This document shows, in pieces, positions 37,973 through 47,534 of a DNA stretch of 64,000 nucleotides. The DNA is from Flavobacterium sp. ENC (lineage in GTDB: Bacteria; Bacteroidota; Bacteroidia; Flavobacteriales; Flavobacteriaceae), in assembly GCF_020991415.1 (NCBI RefSeq), contig NZ_JAJMOY010000001.1:558001-622000 (forward strand). Direction: 5' to 3'. The position numbers and the translations under genes are program-made. Under the pieces are notes generated by a model. The model was not told the origin of the DNA. It worked only from the letters and a program-made list of their open reading frames with translations, and did no database searches. How positions within the stretch are numbered: the first letter of the stretch is position 1; each line of letters opens with the position of its first letter.

Positions 37973-39214
37973 TTATTCCTCATCTTGTTTTTCTTCTTTC
38001 TCAATTGCATCTTTATAATCGGGATACAAAAATTTATTATACGGAAATCTTGTGATATGAATCTGGCGAACAGCTTCATAAACAGTTTCCCTAAATTCCT
38101 CGAAATTTTCTTTTTGGGTTGCCGAAATAAATAACGCTTTATCCTGACCTACATTACTCATCCAGGTTTGTTTCCATTCCTCAAGCGTGTAATGTCTTCT
38201 TGTCTTTTCGGTAATCAAATCATCCTCATCGATCGTCAGGTGTTTGTAAGCATCAATTTTATTGAAAACCATAATAGTGGGTTTGTCATTACTTTTGATC
38301 TCTAATAACGTCTGATTTACAGATTCAATGTGATCTTCGAAATCAGCATGTGAAATATCCACCACATGCAGCAGCAGATCGGCTTCACGAACCTCATCCA
38401 GTGTACTTTTGAAAGAATCCACCAATTGTGTTGGTAATTTTCTAATAAAACCTACCGTGTCAGAAAGTAAGAATGGCAGGTTTTTAATCACCACTTTACG
38501 AACCGTTGTATCCAGCGTTGCGAATAATTTATTCTCTACAAAAACATCGCTTTTACCAACAGCATTCATCAAAGTCGATTTTCCAACGTTGGTATAACCT
38601 ACCAAAGCCACACGTACCATTGCTCCGCGATTACTACGCTGAATTCCCATCTGCTTATCGATCGTTTTGATTTTGTCTTTCAACAATGCAATTCGGTCAC
38701 GTACAATACGTCTGTCGGTTTCGATCTCCGTTTCACCGGGACCACGCATACCAATACCACCTTTCTGGCGTTCAAGGTGTGTCCACAAACCGGATAGTCT
38801 TGGCAACAAATAGATACACTGCGCCAATTCTACCTGGGTTCTTGCATAAGAAGTTTCAGCGCGCTGCGCGAAAATATCCAGAATCAGATTGGTTCTGTCT
38901 AAGATCTTGCAGTCTATAATTTTCGAGATATTCTTTTGTTGTGATGGCGATAATTCATCATCAAAAATTAAAGTTGATATGTCGTGTTCTTTTACAAAAA
39001 GATTAATTTCTTCTATTTTACCTGTTCCGACAAAAGTTTTCGGGTTCGGGCGTTCCATTTTTTGCGAAAAACGTTTGATCACTTCCCCTCCTGCGGTAAA
39101 AGTCAAAAACTCTAATTCGTCCAGATATTCGTTTAGTTTTTCCTCACTTTGATTTTGAGTTACGATACCAACAATGGCCGTTCTCTCAAAATTTATAACT
39201 TCTTTTTCTAACAT
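37973..39214 (-). CDS. hflX: HflX, ribosome-associated GTPase
   Basis: 413 residues. HflX splits stalled or heat-damaged ribosomes. The N-terminal domain has the glycine-rich PNPKTFVGTGKIEEI segment. The linker GLWTHLERQKGGIGMRGPGE is the HflX signature. The GTPase domain has G1 GYTNVGKST near 205-213, G3 DTVGFIRKLP and G4 NKIDA. The C-terminal extension is Asp/Glu-rich (KEEKQDEE). It is monocistronic, with a -7 promoter element 16 bp before the start. Confidence 0.96.
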   Translation of the reverse strand: MLEKEVINFERTAIVGIVTQNQSEEKLNEYLDELEFLTFTAGGEVIKRFSQKMERPNPKTFVGTGKIEEINLFVKEHDISTLIFDDELSPSQQKNISKIIDCKILDRTNLILDIFAQRAETSYARTQVELAQCIYLLPRLSGLWTHLERQKGGIGMRGPGETEIETDRRIVRDRIALLKDKIKTIDKQMGIQRSNRGAMVRVALVGYTNVGKSTLMNAVGKSDVFVENKLFATLDTTVRKVVIKNLPFLLSDTVGFIRKLPTQLVDSFKSTLDEVREADLLLHVVDISHADFEDHIESVNQTLLEIKSNDKPTIMVFNKIDAYKHLTIDEDDLITEKTRRHYTLEEWKQTWMSNVGQDKALFISATQKENFEEFRETVYEAVRQIHITRFPYNKFLYPDYKDAIEKEEKQDEE

Positions 39215-39229
39215 AGCTTTGAATAAGGT

Positions 39230-39238
39230 GCAAATTTA
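39230..39238 (-). promoter_or_regulatory. -7 promoter element of hflX
   Basis: On the minus strand TAAATTTGC matches TAnnTTTG. It is only 15 bp before the start codon, implying a very short 5' leader. No clear -33 box. Confidence 0.5.
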
Positions 39239-39318
39239 ATGATTTGTGAGCTACTACCCTTATAGAATTTAATTTTTAAGTTCCATTTGGGAAATTATGG
39301 TCTTTATTTAAAAGGAAT

Positions 39319-39358
39319 AAGTCCTTTAGAAATTAAGATTTTAATTTCTAAAGGACTT
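39319..39358 (-). terminator. Hairpin terminator between the exported YD-like gene and hflX
   Basis: A perfect 18-bp stem AAGTCCTTTAGAAATTAA / TTAATTTCTAAAGGACTT with a 4-nt loop. The run of T after it on the minus strand is broken (TTATTCCTTTT), so termination may be partial. It sits 20 bp past the stop of the gene at 39379. Confidence 0.7.
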
Positions 39359-39378
39359 AAAAAATATAGTATAAGTCT

Positions 39379-40245
39379 TTATTCGTAAATAAAAGTCTTC
39401 TCTGTTTTTACAATACCGTTTTCTTCAAGCTGAGAACAGGAAATTGGATAATTCAATTTATTGTATTTATATTTTCGGCTTACCGCTACCAAAGCTGTAG
39501 ATGAAGGGCTGAAATTCACTTCGTTATTATAGGAAATAGTCTCAAAAGTAAATTCATCCTCATGATAGGAAATCATCGGTACGATTATTTTGTAGTTGTC
39601 TCCAAAAAGATTCTGAACAATTAAGGATTCAACCGATTTTTTATCATCGTACGTATAGGTTTTAGAGATTTTATCTCCCACTAAACCTTTATGTTTAGAT
39701 ACATTATCATTTACATAAACGTATTCTATTTTGCCAATAATCTGCTTGTTTCTATCGCGTGAAGTACGTCTTACAATAATACCATTTTCAACAATGTATT
39801 CAATGTCATCCACTATATTCTGGTGGTTGCTACTTTTTTTGGTGATTGCTTTTATTCGCGCTCCTTCGTAAGTAAAAGTTACCGTTTTGGTAATGTAGTC
39901 ATTCCCTTCATGGTATTTGTTTACGAATTTTATAATGTTGTTATCAGCATCATACGTATAATTGATCACTTCTTTCCAGTCGCTTCCAACTTTTTCTTTT
40001 ACAGTCATGTCCAGTAAACCGTTTTTGTTGTAAAAAAATTTCTGAATAACATCGGAAGTAGTAATCGTTTGTATTTTTCCTTCACTAAAAACCACTGTTT
40101 TATTTACAATTTCACCATCCTTGTAATTTTGGTAATTTGTTTTTACAATGTTAATCTGTTTTAATCGGACAGGAGGAGCATCCTGGCTATGTACTAAACA
40201 TGGAAATACCATCATGATGATGGCAAGTAAGTAGATTTTTTTCAT
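39379..40245 (-). CDS. Exported protein with YD/RHS-like beta repeats, unknown function
   Basis: 288 residues from the ATG at 40245, with a signal peptide ending LVHSQ near residue 21. The body is made of repeated beta-strand pairs of the form YTYDADNNIIKF, FTYEGARIKAI and YTYDDKKSVESL, which recall YD-repeat (RHS-like) or DUF4595-type proteins, but no named family can be assigned with certainty. An in-frame start at 40287 would place 14 polar residues before the signal peptide, so the inner ATG is preferred. It stands alone between a terminator and the DUF5689 gene. Possibly a surface or periplasmic wall-associated protein. Confidence 0.72.
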   Translation of the reverse strand: MKKIYLLAIIMMVFPCLVHSQDAPPVRLKQINIVKTNYQNYKDGEIVNKTVVFSEGKIQTITTSDVIQKFFYNKNGLLDMTVKEKVGSDWKEVINYTYDADNNIIKFVNKYHEGNDYITKTVTFTYEGARIKAITKKSSNHQNIVDDIEYIVENGIIVRRTSRDRNKQIIGKIEYVYVNDNVSKHKGLVGDKISKTYTYDDKKSVESLIVQNLFGDNYKIIVPMISYHEDEFTFETISYNNEVNFSPSSTALVAVSRKYKYNKLNYPISCSQLEENGIVKTEKTFIYE

Positions 40246-40381
40246 GGTATTTGTATCGATTTGGGACGACCAAAATACAAAATCCAATTAAATTTTAACA
40301 GGCTCAGGCTTAAAAACTATTTATTTTTAAATAATACACTAAAAACCAATGCTTTAATTTAATTTTTAAAAAAAGTTGTAT

Positions 40382-41731
40382 CTATTTTTCTCCATAAATT
40401 TTTACATCATCAATCATAAAGGCTCCATTTAACGTTTTGTCTTTTCCGGAACCGATATATTTAAAGGCAATATTGATCTTTCCGGAATAAGGCGACAAAT
40501 CTATCGCTCCCGAGCTTATAAACTGACGGGAAGGCGTTGACTGTGTGGCGATCTTTGCAGTTAATTTTGTCCATTGGGCTTTCTTTAGGTTTGAGCCGTC
40601 AAAATTTTCTGAGACATAAATTTCCAATGCATTCAGCGGGGAATCAACTTTCAGGTCATGTTGGGCACTTCTAAAAGACAACACAGCATTTTTATAGGAT
40701 TCCATATCAATTTTAGGAGAAACCAGCCAGGCAATATTTTCTGCAGCAGTGGTGCTGGTGGTATTGAATTCGGCATAACCATTCCCTCCGTACACCATAC
40801 TTTTCCATAATTTAGACGCTTTTTCTACGATATTGCCCCAGCCCGGAAGATTAAAATTCACATTGTTTTTTACCGACTGAAAATCCTCCGAAAAGAAAGG
40901 CGCACTTCTTTTGCCTTCCATCATAACATCGCTTTCAAATCGGGCCACCAATTGATAGTCGGATCCGAATTTTGTGATCACCCCACGTACTTTTCCGCTC
41001 CCGTCAGGTACGATACCGGCTGCAAAATTGGCAAAACTGCTGGTCCTGAAAATAATTTGATTTCCCGTCTTGTCTGTCAGGTTCCAATTGGTCGCACCCC
41101 CAATAGCATTGGATTCCTCAAAATAATGACGACCGATTGCCGCCTCTGTAAATTGCACGTCTTTAAGGTCTACTAACGTGTTTAATTTGTTTTCGTGTAA
41201 AGCTTCTTCTATCGAAAGAGACTGCGCTAACTGGCTTTCATCAACCACTACGCAAGAAGCATTCAGCACGTTTTTATAATCATTTTGTGAAACCCTGCCT
41301 ATTGTTGGTTCACCCGAATTACTGGCATACAAACTGCCAATCCTTAACGCACCATAACTGAGATCTGTATATTGATTTTTTAGTTTTATATAGACTCTGT
41401 TTCCGACACAAAAGTCTACGTAGCTATTCGCTGCATCAACAGCAACACTAAATCCTGTTTCTGGATATTGCTCGTTCCCTAATGTCTGAAAAGAAATCGT
41501 CCTGAAGAAATTGCCTCCTTCATCTGACGATACCACATAGCCTTCAATGACATCATCATAATTGTACTGCTTCGGAACTAAACCGGAAACACTTTTTACT
41601 TTTTCTACGGTCTGATTTACGGACAGGTTCGCCTGCTCACAGCCTAATTTAGGCATCTCAATTTCCGTGCTGCACGCGCAAAACAGATATAATTGTATGG
41701 CTAGAAAAGCGCTTAAATATATATTTCTCAT
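40382..41731 (-). CDS. DUF5689 / choice-of-anchor-type surface lipoprotein
   Basis: 449 residues with a lipoprotein signal ending LFCA-C (Cys20). The N-terminal DUF5689 region (about 30-270) contains VIEGYVVSSDEGGNFFRTI and VRGVITKFGSDYQLVAR. The C-terminal jelly-roll part begins FFSEDFQSVKNNV and ends GAFMIDDVKIYGE, a choice-of-anchor-J-like pattern. Its gene follows the TonB-dependent receptor gene by 22 bp, so the two form an operon; the lipoprotein may be the surface partner of that receptor, as SusD is of SusC. The ligand is unknown. Confidence 0.85.
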   Translation of the reverse strand: MRNIYLSAFLAIQLYLFCACSTEIEMPKLGCEQANLSVNQTVEKVKSVSGLVPKQYNYDDVIEGYVVSSDEGGNFFRTISFQTLGNEQYPETGFSVAVDAANSYVDFCVGNRVYIKLKNQYTDLSYGALRIGSLYASNSGEPTIGRVSQNDYKNVLNASCVVVDESQLAQSLSIEEALHENKLNTLVDLKDVQFTEAAIGRHYFEESNAIGGATNWNLTDKTGNQIIFRTSSFANFAAGIVPDGSGKVRGVITKFGSDYQLVARFESDVMMEGKRSAPFFSEDFQSVKNNVNFNLPGWGNIVEKASKLWKSMVYGGNGYAEFNTTSTTAAENIAWLVSPKIDMESYKNAVLSFRSAQHDLKVDSPLNALEIYVSENFDGSNLKKAQWTKLTAKIATQSTPSRQFISSGAIDLSPYSGKINIAFKYIGSGKDKTLNGAFMIDDVKIYGEK

Positions 41732-41753
41732 AACATACTATGTTTTGTAAGGT

Positions 41754-44585
41754 TTATAAAGTGATACTAAGGTTTACGAAATAAGTCCTTCCGTAGCCAT
41801 AAAAATATTTGGGTCCAAATGATGGAGTCCCGCTGGAAACATCCTGATTAAGTGCCCTAAAATTGGCATTTCTTGCCTGTTCAAAACCACCTGTTTTGTA
41901 ATAGGAATCAAAAACATTATTTATGCTGGCAAAAAACCCAACATATTTTCCAAAAACCCGCCAGGATTTTCCTCCCGTGACATTTAATAAGGAAACGGGA
42001 TTGAATTTTTCCTGCCTTAATAATTCATTAGCCCTTTCTTCGGTGGCTTCCGGAAAAGCTAAACCATTTTTTGAATTGATATAAAACCGATTCGTTCTTG
42101 CAATTGGGGAGACATCAATATAATTATTTGTCAAATAATTAATATTCGCAGCAAGCCACCAGAATTTAGGATCCCTGTATTCCAAACCCAATGAACAGGC
42201 CTGTTGTGGCATACCCGGCTGTTTGTAATTTTTTAGCCTGGATTCTCCAAAATCAAAAGTGGCCTGTGCATTCGTTTTTGCAGCATTGGCATCATTGGTG
42301 ATCGATACATTTGGGTTACTGCTGTACGTATAATGGCCGTATGCTGCAGATAAACTCGTTTTCAATGTTGCCGAAATCTGATATTCAAAACTAAGTTCAG
42401 TTCCGATATTTTTCTTGTCCAGATTCGTTAGTGTCTGACTTACAAAAGCATCGGTATTATTATATCCGGCACCTTTATCAAAAATTCCTTCGACATAAAA
42501 AAAAGAGGTTTTGGTAGTGTTTTTTATCAGACTGTAGTAAAGGGTTGTCCTGATTTTAAGTGTAGGCGAACGATATACATAATTTCCTTCTGCGCTGCTT
42601 ATTTTTTCATTTTCAATTCCGTTCACAATAGCGTTGTTGAGCCTTGAATTTGAAAAAGTATTGCGAAGTGAAGGTGCCCTTGTCAGATACATTCCATTAA
42701 AAAACAGTCCTTGTCTTCCTGAAATCTTATACGTCAATCCACTTTTGAAACCAAAATTTTCAAAATTTACTTTTTGGCTTTTACCCAGTGAAGTGGTTTG
42801 ATAAATTCCGTTTTGATACAATCCTTCTCTTTGATAATCGGACACCGAATACGATTGTGACAGGTAAAACTCCGTTTTTTTATAATTGAATTTAAATTGT
42901 GTAAACGCATCAACAGTCGTTGCCAGAAGATTATAGTTGTAGCCATACTGATCCCCCACTTTTACCTGTCGGTTTGGATTTCGCAAATCAGATTGTGCCT
43001 GATTGCCATTGTAAAAAGCATCAATATCCATAAAATATTCCCCTCCCAGTAAATCTAAAAGATGCTGAAAATGATGCGCTTTCAAATTCCGAAAAGTAAT
43101 TCCGCCGTCAAAAGCACTGTTTTCTGTGAGTTGGATATTTAGGTTTGAATTTGCCGCAAATGTCTTGTCGTCCGTCCGGTCTTCGTACAGAACATAATGA
43201 CTTTGTACGGGTCCGTATCCTGTGATGATTCCTTCGGCATTTGTTATGGGTTTCTGATTGGCACGATAAATTTCTTCCCAGTTAATCTGCGGATTGTTCA
43301 AAAACGATTCTTTACTTTTTTCGGCATTTTCATGGTCAGGCGTAAAGTCTCCTGAGAATCCTCCTTTGTCAGCCGCATACATAGAGCTGAAATAACTGGG
43401 CAATTTTCGATAATAAACAGGATCCGGACTTGGTGTATTCTGATAATCGATATTGCTGTTTCCTGTTTTCCCAAACTGGTACATCATGCCCGAATTCAGG
43501 TTTGCTTTTTCATTTATCTTAAAATAATGGTTCAGCATTAAAAGCGGTTCTTCTATATTTTTAACTCTCGCATTCCGCTTTTTTCCGTTTTGCCAGCCCC
43601 AGTAGGAATTGTATTTTCCAGATGTCAATTGAGTAACTTCAGCTGTATTGGCGGAGTTTTTTCCACGGGAATTTGGCGTATAAAATCCTGTAAAATTAAT
43701 CGAGTGCCGTTTGTTTACGTTCTTTTCGATACTTAGAAAAAAAGATTCCCCATCGAAATTTGTTCCTTCAAAATAACCTTCATTTCCGATGCGTTTCCCC
43801 GCTGAAACGACATACGCCCAGCCGGAAGAATTCATGCCTGAAGCATAGGTTCCTATAGCGCGCCAGTTGTACGTTGTATTGCTTCCGGAGAAAGTAAGAC
43901 GTTCTCCTTTTCTATATAGGGAAGCCCGCGTATAAATTTGCTGCGTGCCCAAAATCCCTCCAAAACTATAAAGCGAAGCTGCTCCGCCAATAGAAAATTC
44001 CTGATTTCGAAGTACATCATTTAATCCTCCCCAATTGGCCCATTGCGGCCTTCCGTCGTAAATTTTATTCATGGGCATTCCATTCAGCATCATGGTCCCG
44101 TTTTCGCTGTCCAGACCACGTACTTTAAACCGGGCCTGTCCCCAACTAAACGCGGAGGCCTGAAAAAATGCATCTTTTGCTGATTGTAAAAGACCGGAAG
44201 TCATTTCGCTGGAACTGTTATCATCAGACAAATCACTTTCGAGCAGGGTAATTAAGGTGCCCTGTACCTCATCTGTAAAATTATCTTCCAATTGTAAAAT
44301 CCCTAAAGTAAGGTTGGCATAGATATTTATTTTCAGCAGCAAATCTTTATACCCCTGACTGTGCACCAAAAGCAACTGCTCTCCTTTGAGGGAAGAATAC
44401 AATACGAATTTTCCGTTTGCTCCGGTAAGCTGCGTGACAGCAGAATTCTGAATGCTAACGACAACATTCTCTAAAGGGTTTTGTGTTTTTGCATCAATCA
44501 CGATTCCTGAAATGGAAATTTCCTTTTGTGCAAAAGCAAGTCCAAAAGGCAGCAAAATAAAAAACAAGATGTACTTTTTTCTCAT
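41754..44585 (-). CDS. TonB-dependent outer-membrane receptor
   Basis: 943 residues from the ATG at 44585 (the TTG at 44597 would add four residues). The signal peptide ends FGLAFAQ. A carboxypeptidase-like regulatory beta-sandwich (ISISGIVIDAKTQNPLENVV) precedes the plug domain, seen in ARFKVRGLDSENGTMMLNG. The rest is a 22-strand barrel rich in Tyr and Asn, ending YFVNLSITL. It is not a close SusC homologue: the SusC/RagA-type plug signature is absent and there is no SusD gene beside it. The adjacent DUF5689 lipoprotein suggests a two-part uptake system for an unidentified ligand. No Fur-box-like sequence was evident by eye. Confidence 0.92.
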   Translation of the reverse strand: MRKKYILFFILLPFGLAFAQKEISISGIVIDAKTQNPLENVVVSIQNSAVTQLTGANGKFVLYSSLKGEQLLLVHSQGYKDLLLKINIYANLTLGILQLEDNFTDEVQGTLITLLESDLSDDNSSSEMTSGLLQSAKDAFFQASAFSWGQARFKVRGLDSENGTMMLNGMPMNKIYDGRPQWANWGGLNDVLRNQEFSIGGAASLYSFGGILGTQQIYTRASLYRKGERLTFSGSNTTYNWRAIGTYASGMNSSGWAYVVSAGKRIGNEGYFEGTNFDGESFFLSIEKNVNKRHSINFTGFYTPNSRGKNSANTAEVTQLTSGKYNSYWGWQNGKKRNARVKNIEEPLLMLNHYFKINEKANLNSGMMYQFGKTGNSNIDYQNTPSPDPVYYRKLPSYFSSMYAADKGGFSGDFTPDHENAEKSKESFLNNPQINWEEIYRANQKPITNAEGIITGYGPVQSHYVLYEDRTDDKTFAANSNLNIQLTENSAFDGGITFRNLKAHHFQHLLDLLGGEYFMDIDAFYNGNQAQSDLRNPNRQVKVGDQYGYNYNLLATTVDAFTQFKFNYKKTEFYLSQSYSVSDYQREGLYQNGIYQTTSLGKSQKVNFENFGFKSGLTYKISGRQGLFFNGMYLTRAPSLRNTFSNSRLNNAIVNGIENEKISSAEGNYVYRSPTLKIRTTLYYSLIKNTTKTSFFYVEGIFDKGAGYNNTDAFVSQTLTNLDKKNIGTELSFEYQISATLKTSLSAAYGHYTYSSNPNVSITNDANAAKTNAQATFDFGESRLKNYKQPGMPQQACSLGLEYRDPKFWWLAANINYLTNNYIDVSPIARTNRFYINSKNGLAFPEATEERANELLRQEKFNPVSLLNVTGGKSWRVFGKYVGFFASINNVFDSYYKTGGFEQARNANFRALNQDVSSGTPSFGPKYFYGYGRTYFVNLSITL

Positions 44586-44723
44586 GGATAACACCAATTA
44601 ACTTTGATAAATACTTTGGGATTAAAATGTTTAAAAAAGCAAACATTCAATCCTTACATCAAAGGATAAAATTGGTCTTTGGAAAAAAGGTATTATAAAA
44701 TGGCCGAACAAGTATTCGCGCTT

Positions 44724-44731
44724 CAAAGATA
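44724..44731 (-). promoter_or_regulatory. Putative -7 promoter element of the TonB receptor operon
   Basis: On the minus strand TATCTTTG fits TAnnTTTG, 139 bp upstream of the receptor start, giving a long leader that could carry regulation. There is no clear -33 TTG. Confidence 0.4.
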
Positions 44732-44873
44732 GCATTATTAATTAAAATAATACTTTTCTTACTATTTTATTTTAGAAGTGAATAAAGAATTCTAAATCCA
44801 TACAGATTTACAACAATCTAATTTCGTCATGAAATCGTATCGTGTGCCATAAGATCTTCGAAAAGATGCTTAA

Positions 44874-46091
44874 TTAAGCAGTTCTGATTTTAGAAACCAT
44901 AAAGGCAATCAGAACGCCAAAGATTCCGATAAATGCAAAAGAAAACTGAAGTCCAAAGTTTTGGGCAATGTGCCCGATTACCGGAGGTCCCATTAAAAAA
45001 CCAAGAAAACTAACGCTGGAAACTATCGTCAAAGCTTCTCCGGGCGGCACTGTCGGATTTTTTCCGGCCATACTGTAAACGGTTGGAACAATCGTAGCGA
45101 CTCCCAGCCCAACAAACATAAAAGCAATGGTACAAGGTATGAGGTAAGGAAGAAAAACGGCGGTAAAAAGTCCGGCAGAAATCATCACACCGCTGATTTG
45201 CATAACGCGTTCACGGCCAAATTTATTGATCATTCCGTCTCCTAAAAATCGTCCGCCCGCCATCATAATCATGAAGGACGTGTACCCTAAAACCACCAAC
45301 GGTCCCGGTGCCTCGACAACATCTTTAAAGTAGACTCCGCTCCAGTCAAACATAACCCCTTCGCTGGCCATGCTGCAAAAACCAATCACGCCCAGCCAGA
45401 TTAATGCGCTGTCCGGTTTCACAAACAGCTTTTTCTTTTCTCCGGTTTTTACTTTAATTTTCTCTTTGGCCCTCACCAGAAATTTAAAATTAAAGGCGAC
45501 CATGATTAGTACAATTCCCCCCACAATTAAAAAATGGTGCAGCGGACTTAACTTTAAGGCTAACATTCCTAAACCTACCAAAGCCCCTGTAAATCCGGCA
45601 AAGCTCCACATTCCGTGAAAAGACGACATGATTGTTTTTTTGAAAAGGACTTCGGTATAAACGCCTTGTGTATTGACGGCAATGTTGGCTAAGTTTCCAA
45701 ACAACCCGAACAAAAACAAGCCTAACGATAATTGTAAAACGGTCGTTGCCAAACCTAAATTGGTAAGGCATAAAACATACATGATCAGCGAGAAAATCAG
45801 GATACGATGGCTTCCGAATTTGGTGACCATTTTTCCTGAAAAAGGCATAATCACCAACTGACCCACCGGCAATGCAAAAAGTATAGATCCCAAATCTCCT
45901 TCGGTGAGGTGAAGAGCGGTTTTAATATCCGGAATGCGGCTGGCCCAGGTGGCAAAACTTAAACCCATTCCAAAATAAAACATTCCGACAGCAAAACGAA
46001 TTCGGTTTAAATAAGAAGCTTTTGCCTCTCTGTAGACTTTCTTAATTTTTCCTTTGGCCTGGAAGAATGATAATGGATTGAAATTGATCAA
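44874..46091 (-). CDS. MFS transporter
   Basis: 405 residues with about 12 hydrophobic segments. The loop 2-3 motif is recognisable as GKMVTKFGSHR, and FATWASRIPDIKTALHLTEG follows the first helix, resembling the YbjJ-like/fucose-permease-like MFS branch. The start is a TTG at 46091: no ATG lies between it and the promoter element, and the next Met (residue 37) is inside the first membrane helix. The substrate cannot be assigned. It is monocistronic, downstream of a -7 element. Confidence 0.87.
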   Translation of the reverse strand: MINFNPLSFFQAKGKIKKVYREAKASYLNRIRFAVGMFYFGMGLSFATWASRIPDIKTALHLTEGDLGSILFALPVGQLVIMPFSGKMVTKFGSHRILIFSLIMYVLCLTNLGLATTVLQLSLGLFLFGLFGNLANIAVNTQGVYTEVLFKKTIMSSFHGMWSFAGFTGALVGLGMLALKLSPLHHFLIVGGIVLIMVAFNFKFLVRAKEKIKVKTGEKKKLFVKPDSALIWLGVIGFCSMASEGVMFDWSGVYFKDVVEAPGPLVVLGYTSFMIMMAGGRFLGDGMINKFGRERVMQISGVMISAGLFTAVFLPYLIPCTIAFMFVGLGVATIVPTVYSMAGKNPTVPPGEALTIVSSVSFLGFLMGPPVIGHIAQNFGLQFSFAFIGIFGVLIAFMVSKIRTA

Positions 46092-46115
46092 AATAATGCG
46101 TTTAATGTTTGTGTG

Positions 46116-46124
46116 GCAAAAGTA
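46116..46124 (-). promoter_or_regulatory. -7 promoter element of the MFS gene
   Basis: On the minus strand TACTTTTGC matches TAnnTTTG with the favoured C. It lies 24 bp before the TTG start, supporting that start. A TTG candidate for -33 sits 24 bp further upstream, slightly beyond usual spacing. Confidence 0.55.
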
Positions 46125-46324
46125 CTAAAAAGCTACTTTACAGACTACCAAACCCTTTCGGTTCCCTGATTTATAACGTTATTGTTTATAAATTTAATCT
46201 AAATGAAGCAGAAAAGGCATTGGGTTGCAGGTTTTACGGGTTAGGCGGGTTGTCACTGGTTTTATTTTTTGCCTTTCCGATAACTATCGAAATCACATAA
46301 TTAAATGAATTTAAAATCTGTGTC

Positions 46325-46472
46325 AATCCGCGTAATCTGCAAAATCTGCGGGCAAAGTTTTAATTATACTATTCAAAGTTTTTTATCAATACAAAATGAT
46401 CAGGATCACGCATAAAAAGGATTGAAAAAAATATCTTGTTAATCCGCATAATCCGCCAAATCTGCGGGCAAA
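46325..46472. repeat. Direct repeat pair, family F (AATCCGCGTAATCTGC type)
   Basis: Two 32-bp copies at 46325-46356 and 46441-46472, each starting AATCCGC and ending ATCTGCGGGCAAA (copy two has AATCCGCCAAATCTGCGGGC inside). They lie 116 bp apart in the 387-bp gap between the MFS promoter and the MocA-type oxidoreductase gene. The rest of that gap shows nothing else. Confidence 0.7.
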
Positions 46473-46478
46473 AAACAG

Positions 46479-47519
46479 CTAAAGAACGATAACCTTTTGC
46501 TGCGCAGCGCTCGCAATAGCGGCTTCGATAATCTGCATTACTTTTACACCGTCTTGTGCCGTAACCGGTTCTATTTTATTATTGGCAATTGATTCATAAA
46601 CACCATCAAAAAATGAAAAATAATTCCCCTGAAGTGTTGGTACTTTTTCACGCACTTCTTTTCCGTTAATTTCGGTATGCAAAAGGCCCTGCAAACTTTC
46701 CGATTCTGTTCCCCAGGATGCTGAATCCGGTTTTTTTCCGAGTTTTAAATCGTCTTCCTGAACATCCCCGCGGGGTTTGAGGAAGGATCCTTTTTTTCCG
46801 TGAAGGGTATAGGCGGGATTCGCTTCCCTGACAAAGAAACTTGCTTTTAAACGAACTCTGAAATCATTGTAAATCAATACCAAATCGATCCAGTCGTCTA
46901 CAAGAGAATTTTCCCGGGTCACTCTGATATCCCCAAAAACAGCTTTCGGCGAGCCAAACAAAGCAAGAGCCTGATCGATTAAATGGGGTCCCAAATCCTT
47001 CAGAATTCCGGCGCCGTCATTAACGGTTTCTTTATGTGCTTTCAGGCTCAGTAACGGATTGTATCTGTCAAAGTGAAACTCGGCTTCGACCAAATCTCCT
47101 AAAACGCCCTCATTGATTATTTTTTGAACGGTCTTAAAATCACTGTCCCAGCGTCGGTTCTGGAAAACGGCCAACTTCAGTCCTTTGTCTTTCGCAATTT
47201 TTGCCAGTTCCTCGGCTTCGGCCACAGTAGTGGTGAACGCTTTTTCTACAACGGCATGTTTTCCGGCCAGTAATACTTTTTTTGCATATTCGTAATGGGT
47301 CCCAACCGGGGTATTTACGATAACCAAATCAACGTCATCGGCTAATAATTCGTCGATGGAAGGATAACTTTTTACGTTTGGATAATCTTCCTGAATGAGT
47401 TTTTTGCTTCTTTCCCAGGAACCTAATAATTCAAATCCCGTATGAAGGTTTAAAAACGGGGCGTGAAAAACTTTCCCCGACATTCCGTATGATAATAGTG
47501 CTGTTTTTATTTTTTGCAT
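46479..47519 (-). CDS. Gfo/Idh/MocA family NAD(P)-dependent oxidoreductase
   Basis: 346 residues. The Rossmann N-terminus reads LLSYGMSGKVFHAPFL, as in the YdgJ-like subgroup, and the signature catalytic Lys93 is in VVEKAFTT (the usual EKP has become EKA). GPHLIDQALALFG supplies the substrate-side His. These cytoplasmic enzymes act on sugar or inositol derivatives; the specific substrate is not determinable. The upstream region (47520-48024) is a repeat array, so its promoter is unclear. Confidence 0.9.
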   Translation of the reverse strand: MQKIKTALLSYGMSGKVFHAPFLNLHTGFELLGSWERSKKLIQEDYPNVKSYPSIDELLADDVDLVIVNTPVGTHYEYAKKVLLAGKHAVVEKAFTTTVAEAEELAKIAKDKGLKLAVFQNRRWDSDFKTVQKIINEGVLGDLVEAEFHFDRYNPLLSLKAHKETVNDGAGILKDLGPHLIDQALALFGSPKAVFGDIRVTRENSLVDDWIDLVLIYNDFRVRLKASFFVREANPAYTLHGKKGSFLKPRGDVQEDDLKLGKKPDSASWGTESESLQGLLHTEINGKEVREKVPTLQGNYFSFFDGVYESIANNKIEPVTAQDGVKVMQIIEAAIASAAQQKVIVL

Positions 47520-47534
47520 TTTCGTTTCGTTTTT

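Noticed and set aside
46109-46300. A small plus-strand open frame upstream of the MFS gene
   Set aside because: It overlaps the divergent promoter element of the MFS gene and has no recognisable domain.
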